NCBI GenBank assembly: GCA_031273775.1
Contig: JAISRF010000016.1
Coordinates: 1 to 10,916 of the forward strand
Length of the DNA: 10,916 nt
Direction: 5' to 3'
Origin: Oscillospiraceae bacterium
Lineage (GTDB): Bacteria; Bacillota; Clostridia; Oscillospirales; Acutalibacteraceae
Shown one piece after another: positions 1 to 5,503 of the stretch. The notes below the pieces were generated by a model. It was given only the letters and a program-made list of their open reading frames with translations, did not search any database and was not told where the DNA came from. A program made the position numbers and the translations under genes. Numbering within the stretch: the first letter of the stretch is position 1; the number at the start of each line of letters is the position of its first letter.

Positions 1-178
1 TTTTTTGAAAAAGGCGGATCCGTCCAACTGTGGGCGCGTCGGTTAATCAGACCCCATCGCGTTTTGCGACCCCGTCTGCCGGGCGCAGCTTTGCGCCGAC
101 CTCCGCAGTTCCGCGGATATATTTAACATTAACGGTCTTTGCACATCGCGCCGCAAAAAAAACAGTCGGGTTTAATCC
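1..178. other. gene-free left edge
   Basis: I see no credible gene here. A frame is open on the + strand from the left edge to a TAA at 124-126, but its arginine- and proline-rich translation resembles no family I know. A short perfect hairpin, GGCGCA with loop GCTT and TGCGCC, lies near 83-98. The stretch may be the tail of an upstream + strand gene followed by spacer, but that cannot be decided from this window. Confidence 0.3.
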
Positions 179-206
179 TTGACAACGAACGCAGGTTTGT
201 GATACC
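179..206 (+). promoter_or_regulatory. sigma-A-type promoter for the structured leader
   Basis: A perfect TTGACA -35 box (179-184) is followed after 16 bases by GATACC (201-206), which keeps the central ATA of a -10 box. TGT directly upstream (198-200) makes an extended -10 motif. The predicted transcription start, near 213, falls exactly at the first base of the long hairpin starting at 214. That placement supports the promoter despite the imperfect -10. Confidence 0.55.
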
Positions 207-212
207 TTATAT

Positions 213-337
213 TCAAAGGTGGGCGGACCGTCAATCCCAAAAGGGCTTGACAGACTGCCCGCCTTTGACAACTGAATACTGACGGTGAGCCGGACATGGT
301 TCCGCAGTATTGCGGTAATCGTGTCCGGCTGTTTTTA
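213..337 (+). ncRNA. structured leader RNA or small RNA upstream of tnpW
   Basis: A transcript from the promoter at 179-206 would begin with a long interrupted hairpin. 214-224 pairs with 257-267 (11 bp with one G-U), GTCAA 230-234 pairs with TTGAC 247-251, and CCC 236-238 pairs with GGG 243-245 around an AAAA loop. A linker follows, then the terminator hairpin at 289-329 with its T-tract. No ORF with an RBS lies inside. It may be a short autonomous RNA, or an attenuator whose readthrough feeds tnpW and the recombinase. The structure is read directly from the sequence; the function is inferred. Confidence 0.5.
289..337 (+). terminator. intrinsic terminator or attenuator
   Basis: GCCGGACA (289-296) pairs perfectly with TGTCCGGC (322-329). 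Inside it, CCGCA (302-306) pairs with TGCGG (311-315) around the loop GTAT. A T-rich tract (330-337, TGTTTTTA) follows immediately. It lies about 75 bp downstream of the predicted transcription start and about 280 bp upstream of tnpW. It therefore either ends a small RNA or attenuates the tnpW-recombinase operon. Confidence 0.7.
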
Positions 338-619
338 TGCCCATGCCGAGGGGCGAAAGGAGCGTGATACCCGCCAAGAGCGCGGAAACAATCTTCCGGC
401 AAGCGGCCCTGACCGCCTGCCGGGAGCTGTCGTGCCGTTGCAGTAAGAGACGCTACCGTCCGGGCAAATCGGGAGGCGGACAGAAAGTATCCCGACACGA
501 AAGAACCCCCGCGCACGGCAAAACGCGGGGAAGCGATGAGGTGAAATCCGCGCGCCCATTTTTCGGAATAAAGAACGAAAACCACAAATCAAAAATAAAT
601 CAAGAAAGGAGCCGGTGGC
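338..619 (+). other. gene-free, hairpin-rich region upstream of tnpW
   Basis: No convincing gene lies here, but the DNA is highly structured. CTTCCGGCA (393-401) pairs with TGCCGGGAG (418-426) and encloses GCGG (403-406) / CCGC (413-416). CTGTC (427-431) can pair with GACAG (479-483). CCCCGCG (507-513) pairs with CGCGGGG (524-530). An AGGAG-like sequence (near 357-362) has no sensible ORF behind it. The tnpW ribosome binding site AAAGGAG lies at the end of the region. It may be a long structured 5' leader of tnpW or a recombinase/host-factor binding region. Confidence 0.45.
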
Positions 620-826
620 ATGAATACGTTAAAAAACCCGCGGGAAAAAGAAACATCCCGTGCCTCGGAGCCGTATCGCTTTACCAAGCGCCTCGGCTCC
701 ACCACTTTTCTCGTCAGCGTCCATTCGAGCAGTACGAACCCGGAAACGGCGAATGACAAAATCGCCCGCCTGATCAAGAACGGCGCGGCGATCGGAAAGG
801 CGGCAAAGATATGGAAGGAGGGATGA
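620..826 (+). CDS. tnpW: TnpW-family transposon-encoded protein
   Basis: A 68-residue protein whose core, from about residue 22 (FTKRLGSTTFLVSVHSSSTN) through the NDKIARLIKN segment (residues 45-54), resembles the TnpW family named from the Tn4451 group of clostridial mobilizable transposons. That family is small, cytosolic and without a firmly established biochemical role; it usually sits beside large serine recombinases, as here. The ATG at 620 has a well-placed AAAGGAG 8 bases upstream. The recombinase gene follows after 90 bp, which contain a strong hairpin. Association with excision or its control is inferred from context only. The family assignment is from memory of the motif and is fairly firm. 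Confidence 0.8.
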   Translation: MNTLKNPREKETSRASEPYRFTKRLGSTTFLVSVHSSSTNPETANDKIARLIKNGAAIGKAAKIWKEG

Positions 827-834
827 AATTTTGC

Positions 835-861
835 GGCGGGGCGTTGAAAAAACGCCCCGCC
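835..861 (+). repeat. perfect 11-bp hairpin between tnpW and recombinase
   Basis: GGCGGGGCGTT (835-845) pairs perfectly with AACGCCCCGCC (851-861) around a GAAAA loop. It starts 8 bases after the tnpW stop. No T-tract follows (TGTGG), so it is a poor intrinsic terminator. It more likely sets mRNA stability, causes pausing, or adjusts the tnpW-to-recombinase ratio. Confidence 0.6.
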
Positions 862-916
862 TGTGGTAAGATGGTCTTGCTACGGACGGGCCGGCTGCAG
901 AAAAGAGGAGACTCCT

Positions 917-2677
917 ATGAATAAGCAGCCGGAACAGACCAAATACACAGCGTTGTACGAACGCTTGTCGCGTGAGGATGCCCTGACCGGGGAATCCCTG
1001 TCCATCCAAAACCAAAAACAAATCCTTGAAGAATATGCCGCGAAAAACGGTTTTGCCAACGTGCGGCATTTTTTCGATGACGGAACCACGGGCATCCACT
1101 TCGACCGTGACGGCTGGCAACAGCTTATGGCGGAAGTGGAAGCCGGAAACGTGGCGGCTTGTATTATCACGGATATGACAAGGTTCGGCCGCGACCATGT
1201 GGAAGTCGGAAGATATATGGAAATTTTCCGAAAGAACAATGTCAGGTTCATCGCGTTTGGCCACAACATCGACAGCCAATACCCGGAAACGCTCGAAATC
1301 GCTCCGTTCATAAACATAATGAGCGAGTGGTATTCGCGGGACAACTCCCGGAAACTGAAAACCGTGTTCCGCGCAAAAGGAAAGAGCGGAAAGCGCACGA
1401 CAAACAAGTGCATTTACGGATATGTCAAAGACCCGCAGGACAAGTCGAAATGGCTGGTCGATACCGAGGCCGCGCCGATTATCCGGCGCATATTCCAAAT
1501 GACCGTCGAGGGCATGGGGCCGTTCCAAATCGCCCGCGCCCTCGAAGCGGAGCAAATCGAAACGCCGGGTTATCACATGGCGCAAATCGGCGTGGGCGAC
1601 CACCAATGGAACGATGAAAAACGCCGCTTTGAATGGAACCCGTCCACCGTGGCGAAGATAATCGCCAAGCCGGAGTATGCGGGCCATACCGTGAACCTGC
1701 GGACGGAGAAAGCGCATTTCAAGGACAGGAATGTCACTTGGAAACCGAAAGAGGATTGGCTGATTTTCGAGAACACGCACGAGGCCGTCGTGGCACAGGA
1801 TGTCTGGGACACGGCGCAGAAGTGCCGCACGATCAAACGGCGTACCGATACCCTCGGAGAAGCGAATCCTTTGACCGGGTTCCTTTACTGTTCGGATTGC
1901 GGGCGGCGGCTCTACAACCACCGGGCCAAAGCCCACAGGACCACCGACGGACGCACCGGCAGGGTCGTGGAAAAGAAGGAGAAGAACATCTACACCTGCC
2001 CGACATATTACATCCATCACAACGACTGCTCCATGCACTACATCAGCGCGAAATCGGTCGGCGCCGTCATACTGGAAACGATACAACGGGCGACGGTCTA
2101 CGCCCGCGAGAACGAAGCGGCGTTTGTTGAGATTATCCGCGAGGCTTCGGCTGTCCGGCACGGCGAAACGGTGAAAGCGCACAGGCGACAAATCAGCAAA
2201 AACGAAAAACGCATCGCCGAACTGGACACCCTGTTCAGGAAAACTTATGAGGACTTCGCGGCGGGACTGCTTAGCGAAAAACGGTTCGGCCAATTGTCCG
2301 GAGGCTACGAATCCGAACAGGAAACGCTTGAACGGCAAACCGCCGAGATGAAAAACGAACTTGAGCGGTTTGCCGGCGACGGCATACGCGCCGACAAATT
2401 CCTGGAACTGGCTCGGCGGCACACGGACTTTTCCGAACTGACCGCTCCGCTGATTGCGGAATTTATCGACAGGGTAATCGTCCACGAAGCCGACAGATCG
2501 AGCGGCAAACGGGAACAGAAGGTAGACATTTACCTGAATTTCATCGGGCAGTTTGCCCCGCCGGACGAAGCCGAACCGGAAGATGCCGAAGCCGAAGAAA
2601 AACGCGCCGTGTGGCGCGAGTACAAACGCAAAGAACGCGCTGAAAAGAACCGGGCAGGACAGGGAAAAACAGCATAG
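917..2677 (+). CDS. large serine recombinase, TnpX/DUF4368 type
   Basis: A 586-residue site-specific recombinase of the large serine family, expected to excise and integrate the element through a 5'-phosphoserine intermediate. The N-terminal resolvase domain (about 8-150) carries YERLS with the predicted nucleophile Ser18, and the TRFGR arginine motif (88-92). A recombinase domain follows (about 165-300, starting near the YGYV segment). Next is a zinc-ribbon-like region with Cys325, Cys328, Cys361 and Cys371, then a charged coiled coil (about 425-490). A DUF4368-like C-terminus (about 495-547) ends in a highly charged tail. The ATG at 917 is chosen because GAGGAG ends 6 bases upstream; the frame is open further upstream, but without an RBS. 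At 586 residues it is shorter than Tn4451 TnpX (about 707 residues, from memory) but all domains are present, so it looks intact. The gene ends at a strong terminator. Confidence 0.93.
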   Translation: MNKQPEQTKYTALYERLSREDALTGESLSIQNQKQILEEYAAKNGFANVRHFFDDGTTGIHFDRDGWQQLMAEVEAGNVAACIITDMTRFGRDHVEVGRYMEIFRKNNVRFIAFGHNIDSQYPETLEIAPFINIMSEWYSRDNSRKLKTVFRAKGKSGKRTTNKCIYGYVKDPQDKSKWLVDTEAAPIIRRIFQMTVEGMGPFQIARALEAEQIETPGYHMAQIGVGDHQWNDEKRRFEWNPSTVAKIIAKPEYAGHTVNLRTEKAHFKDRNVTWKPKEDWLIFENTHEAVVAQDVWDTAQKCRTIKRRTDTLGEANPLTGFLYCSDCGRRLYNHRAKAHRTTDGRTGRVVEKKEKNIYTCPTYYIHHNDCSMHYISAKSVGAVILETIQRATVYARENEAAFVEIIREASAVRHGETVKAHRRQISKNEKRIAELDTLFRKTYEDFAAGLLSEKRFGQLSGGYESEQETLERQTAEMKNELERFAGDGIRADKFLELARRHTDFSELTAPLIAEFIDRVIVHEADRSSGKREQKVDIYLNFIGQFAPPDEAEPEDAEAEEKRAVWREYKRKERAEKNRAGQGKTA

Positions 2678-2690
2678 CCAAACCGCACAG

Positions 2691-2725
2691 GGCGGCTCAC
2701 GATTGAAAAAGTGAGCCGCCTTTTT
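2691..2725 (+). terminator. intrinsic terminator after the recombinase gene
   Basis: GGCGGCTCAC (2691-2700) pairs perfectly with GTGAGCCGCC (2711-2720) around a 10-base loop, and TTTTT (2721-2725) follows directly. It lies 13 bases past the recombinase stop and separates that gene from the DUF3847 gene. The mobilization genes downstream therefore need their own promoter or readthrough. Confidence 0.9.
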
Positions 2726-2753
2726 ACGTCCAAAATGAAAGGGGATATAACAA

Positions 2754-3122
2754 ATGGCAAAGACCACAACGGAGAAAATCGAACTCAAAAAAACGGAGAT
2801 GGCGCAGCTTGAAAACGAGTTGAAGCGGCTCATGCAGCAGCAAAAAGAGCAGGAGCGCAAGGCGCGGACAAAACGCCTGATCGAGCGCGGCGCGATTCTG
2901 GAAAGCCTTGTCCCCGGCGCGGACGCGCTCACAAACGACGAAATCAAAGCGTTCCTCGAAAAGACAGTCACGAACGACTACGCCCGCCGCGCTATGGCGA
3001 ACGTGACCGCGCACAGCGGCGGGAAACCCCACGAAACGCCGTCAAACGCGAAGCCGCAGGGCAACGCGGCGTCGGTCGCCGAAGCGCGGGAAGCGGCAGG
3101 ACGCACCGAGATCGCGGGCTGA
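2754..3122 (+). CDS. DUF3847 family protein
   Basis: A 122-residue cytosolic protein. The N-terminal half is a charged coiled coil (about 8-40) leading into an ERKARTKRLIERGAILESLV block (34-53), then a helix-rich segment with LTNDEIKAFLEKTV (about 59-72). This pattern is typical of DUF3847, a small family commonly found just upstream of MobA/MobL relaxase genes in Bacillota mobile elements. The C-terminal ~35 residues are low-complexity and probably disordered. The ATG at 2754 has AGGGG about 9 bases upstream. A role as a relaxosome accessory or oriT-binding protein is plausible, since the putative oriT starts 15 bases after its stop, but this is inference. Confidence 0.82.
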   Translation: MAKTTTEKIELKKTEMAQLENELKRLMQQQKEQERKARTKRLIERGAILESLVPGADALTNDEIKAFLEKTVTNDYARRAMANVTAHSGGKPHETPSNAKPQGNAASVAEAREAAGRTEIAG

Positions 3123-3136
3123 GCAAAAATCCGAAT

Positions 3137-3171
3137 GGCGCACTTATGCCCCGCAAGCGGGGCCGTGCGCC
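3137..3171 (-). other. putative oriT with IncQ/MOBQ-like nic site
   Basis: GGCGCAC (3137-3143) pairs with GTGCGCC (3165-3171) and encloses GCCCCGC (3148-3154) / GCGGGGC (3157-3163). Read on the - strand, 3147 to 3137 gives ATAAGTGCGCC, matching the TAAGTGCG|C nic core known for the RSF1010/R1162 and pIP501 group. By analogy the nick would fall between 3139 and 3138 on the - strand. The relaxase encoded just downstream is of the MobA/MobL (MOBQ) class that recognises such sites. The polarity would make the recombinase side enter the recipient first and the relaxase gene last; this is inference. Confidence 0.75.
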
Positions 3172-3206
3172 CCGGCGGGGGCGTTTTCGCACCTGCCGGC
3201 GCGAAA

Positions 3207-3231
3207 TTCAGGGGGGACATTCCCCCCTGAA
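3207..3231. repeat. perfect 10-bp inverted repeat in the oriT-relaxase leader
   Basis: TTCAGGGGGG (3207-3216) and CCCCCCTGAA (3222-3231) form a perfect palindrome around a 5-base loop. It lies between the nic-like sequence and the relaxase leader hairpin. No T-tract follows. It could be a binding site for a relaxosome accessory protein, or part of the folded relaxase leader. Confidence 0.6.
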
Positions 3232-3242
3232 CCCCCACTGTG

Positions 3243-3298
3243 CAAAGCGGCGCGGCATATCCCAATCGCAAGGGATACGCCGCGCCGCTTTGTATTTT
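3243..3298 (+). promoter_or_regulatory. long relaxase leader hairpin, possible attenuator
   Basis: CAAAGCGGCGCGGC (3243-3256) pairs perfectly with GCCGCGCCGCTTTG (3279-3292). After one A/C mismatch the stem continues with TATCCC (3258-3263) / GGGATA (3272-3277) around an 8-base loop. TATTTT follows (3293-3298), so it resembles an intrinsic terminator with a short T-tract. It lies about 40 bp before the relaxase ATG, in the right place to limit relaxase expression or to bind the relaxase for autoregulation. Confidence 0.6.
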
Positions 3299-3332
3299 CC
3301 CTCACAAAAACCCGAAGAAAGGAGAGCGGCCA

Positions 3333-4814
3333 ATGGCGATTTACCATCTGAGCATCAAAATAATCACGCGGGGCAAAGGCAAATCCGCCGTTGCCGCCGC
3401 CGCGTACCGCGCCGCCGAACTCATCAGGAGCGAATACGACGGAAAAACCAACGACTACACGCGCAAAGGCGGCGTGGTTCACACCGAAATCCTGTTGCCG
3501 GAACACGCGCCGCCGGAATACGCGGATCGCTGCGTGCTGTGGAACGCCGTCGAGAAAATCGAAAAGCAAAAAAACTCGCAACTGTCGCGGGAAATCGAGA
3601 TTGCCCTGCCCGCGGAACTCTCGACGGAACAAAACATTTCCCTTGCCCGCAGGTACGCGAAAGAGCAATTCGTCAGCGCCGGGATGTGCGCCGACGTTTG
3701 CGTCCACGACAAAGGCGACGGCAATCCCCACGCCCACATCATGCTGACGATGCGGCCAATCCGGGAGGACGGCGCTTGGGGGGCGAAGGTCGTGAAAATC
3801 GACAAAAAGCGCACCGAGACCACCGACTGGAACGGCCGCGACAAAGCCGAGCAATGGCGCAGGGCGTGGGCGGCGTATGCAAACACCGCTTTGCACATTG
3901 CGGGAGTGCAAACCGAGGATAATATTCTCGACCACCGCTCCTACGAGCGGCAAGGGGCAGAGCAAATTCCGACAATCCATCTCGGCGTTGCCGCTTCCCA
4001 AATGGAGCGCAAAGGCATACGCACGGATCGTGGGGACATCAACCGCGAAATCGCCGTCACCAACTCGCAAATCCGCCGGCTTCGGGCGAGGATAAACCGC
4101 GTCAAAGATTGGCTGAAAACCGAATCGGAAAACACCGCGCCTCCGACCTTGACCGACGTCATCACCGAAATCCTCAACCATCGCGAAGGCGCGAGCCGGT
4201 ACGGTAAAATCGCCGATCTCAAAGCGGCGGCAAAGGTACTCAACTTCCTCACCGAAAACCACATCACAGATATGGCGGTCTTGAACGCGAAAGTCAGCGG
4301 GATGAACGCGCAATTATACGGTGTGGGCGACAAACTTAAAAAAGTCGAGCGGCGTCTGAATACTCTTGACGAGCATATCCGGCACAGCGAGAATTTCAAG
4401 AACAATCGCGGACACAGGGCGCGGTACGAAAAGCTGTATGCCGAGTATGAAACCGCCAAAAAAACAAAAGGTTTTTTCTCGGAACGCAAGGCGCAAAAGG
4501 CTCTGGACGCGGCGCGGGATTATTACGAAGCGAACCGCGCCGAAATCACGCTTTGCGATGCCGCCGAGCGGTATTTGCGCGATGTGCTTCAAGGTCGGTT
4601 CGACGCGAAGAAGCTGCCGCCGATCACGAAGTGGAAAGATGAGCGCGCCGCCAAGACCGCCGAGAAATCCGTGCTGTACGCTGATTACCGCAAGCTGAAA
4701 GACGAGGTGGGGCGCGTGGAAACCGTCAAGCGGAACGCCGAGAAAATCTTGGGCAGGGATGAGCCGAAACCGGACAGGCTCAAGCGGGCGAAAACGCGGG
4801 ACATGGAACGGTAA
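3333..4814 (+). CDS. mobL: MobA/MobL-family (MOBQ) relaxase
   Basis: A 493-residue conjugative relaxase that would nick oriT and stay bound to the 5' end of the transferred strand. The N-terminal domain starts MAIYHLSIKII and carries the catalytic tyrosine in AAYRAA (Tyr25). Its metal-binding histidine motif HDKGDGNPHAH gives His125, His133 and His135. The catalytic domain covers roughly residues 1-230. The rest (about 245-480) is charged and helical with coiled-coil stretches, and no helicase or primase domain is recognisable. The ATG at 3333 has AAAGGAG ending 8 bases upstream; upstream in-frame codons from 3240 overlap the leader hairpin and are unlikely to be used. All key residues are present, so it looks functional. 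The matching MOBQ-like nic sequence lies 160-200 bp upstream. Its expected partner MobC is broken downstream. Confidence 0.93.
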   Translation: MAIYHLSIKIITRGKGKSAVAAAAYRAAELIRSEYDGKTNDYTRKGGVVHTEILLPEHAPPEYADRCVLWNAVEKIEKQKNSQLSREIEIALPAELSTEQNISLARRYAKEQFVSAGMCADVCVHDKGDGNPHAHIMLTMRPIREDGAWGAKVVKIDKKRTETTDWNGRDKAEQWRRAWAAYANTALHIAGVQTEDNILDHRSYERQGAEQIPTIHLGVAASQMERKGIRTDRGDINREIAVTNSQIRRLRARINRVKDWLKTESENTAPPTLTDVITEILNHREGASRYGKIADLKAAAKVLNFLTENHITDMAVLNAKVSGMNAQLYGVGDKLKKVERRLNTLDEHIRHSENFKNNRGHRARYEKLYAEYETAKKTKGFFSERKAQKALDAARDYYEANRAEITLCDAAERYLRDVLQGRFDAKKLPPITKWKDERAAKTAEKSVLYADYRKLKDEVGRVETVKRNAEKILGRDEPKPDRLKRAKTRDMER

Positions 4815-4838
4815 GCTTTCTCGGGCGGCGGCGCTTCC

Positions 4839-4860
4839 CCTCCCCGCCTGCGGCGGGAGG
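4839..4860. repeat. GC hairpin after the relaxase gene
   Basis: CCCGCC (4843-4848) pairs with GGCGGG (4852-4857) around the loop TGC. Flanking CCT/AGG (4839-4841 / 4858-4860) extends the stem with one bulged C. It lies about 25 bp past the relaxase stop and just beyond the end of the mobC remnant on the other strand. No T-tract follows on either strand, so termination would be weak. Confidence 0.4.
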
Positions 4861-4903
4861 TTGCTGCCGGTGCATGGTGAAATTTTATCGACTTTCCGCG
4901 CCG

Positions 4904-5369
4904 CTATTGTTTTTCCTGCCCCAAAATGTTACAACCCCTGTGATGACGATCGTTTTGGGGGTGCCGCGATGGGTTGCGGCGCAGAACGGCAATCAGCATT
5001 TTCCGGACGTAGGCCGCGAGGTTGTTTGTGTGGAGCAAGCGCATTTTTTCATAAATCAAATCTCGCTCGGCCTCCGTGACGCGAAATTCCAGGAGGACAT
5101 TCCGCTTGCGCCCGCCCGTGTTTTCGCCGCCCGCGTCGGCGGCTTCCGGCTCTGTTATTGCTGTATCCGTTTCCCATGCTGTAAACGCTTCTTTCGCTCC
5201 CGCTGTTGAGGGTTTGGGATATTTCCCAAAAATGAGAGGTTCGGGGATTTCCTCGACAAGCGAAACCGAAAACGCCGCAGCGCGGGCGGTTGGCGGCAGA
5301 GGGCAACCAATTCATTGACCGACGCAAAAACGGACTGTTCAGGATACGTTTTTCCTGTATACTGTACAT
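4904..5369 (-). pseudogene. broken MobC-like relaxosome protein gene
   Basis: A start is intact: AGGAGG (5383-5378) lies 8 bases before the ATG at 5369, which reads MYSIQEKRILNSP. That frame soon becomes nonsense. Another frame, open from 5311 to the TAG at 4906-4904, reads EEIPEPLIFGKYPKP and then KRNVLLEFRVTEAERDLIYE followed by KMRLLHTNNLAAYVRKMLI. This is a clear MobC-type ribbon-helix-helix accessory motif. A third frame near 5319-5280 gives VNELVALCRQPPA, so at least two small frameshifts seem needed to restore the N-terminus. After KMLI the usual second half of the family is missing and unrelated residues run to the stop, so the 3' end is also lost. It converges on the relaxase gene. 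It may be the former relaxosome partner or a relic of another element. The C-terminal motif is firm; the N-terminal reconstruction is tentative. Confidence 0.7.
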
Positions 5370-5418
5370 ATGGCGAGCCTCCTGTGTGTTGGTATTTTTG
5401 TGATTATTTAACGATATC

Positions 5419-5447
5419 ATTATACCACAACCATGAGGATTTCGCCA
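5419..5447 (-). promoter_or_regulatory. promoter of the mobC remnant
   Basis: On the - strand a perfect TATAAT (5424-5419) is preceded by GTGG and lies 17 bases downstream of TGGCGA (5447-5442), a weak -35. Transcription would start near 5412, about 45 bases before the mobC ATG at 5369. Promoter and RBS have outlived the reading frame. Confidence 0.6.
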
Positions 5448-5503
5448 TACTTTTATGGCTAAAAATGTTGAATTTTCAAGGCGCAGAAAGCATTTTTTAT
5501 CTG

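Noticed and set aside
1..126. Open frame from the left edge ending in TAA at 124-126, as a possible 3' end of an upstream gene
   Set aside because: The arginine/proline-rich translation matches nothing known, and the hairpin at 83-98 lies inside it. The evidence is too thin without upstream sequence.
337..756. A 139-codon + strand frame before and overlapping tnpW
   Set aside because: It has no RBS at its start, overlaps tnpW in another frame, and its translation is basic and unlike any known family. The DNA is better explained as structured non-coding sequence.
629..2971. A 780-codon open frame on the - strand across tnpW, the recombinase and the DUF3847 gene
   Set aside because: It is antisense to well-supported genes, has a low-complexity phenylalanine/arginine-rich translation with no family resemblance, and is explained by the GC-rich codon pattern of the + strand genes.
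3178..3183. Alternative oriT hairpin CGCCCC (3168-3173) / GGGGCG (3178-3183)
   Set aside because: It competes with the stronger nested hairpin at 3137-3171 and does not include the nic-like core; it may form as an alternative fold but is not a separate feature.
3144..4313. A 389-codon open frame on the - strand over the relaxase gene
   Set aside because: It is an antisense shadow of the relaxase N-terminal half, runs through the oriT hairpins and shows no recognisable domain.
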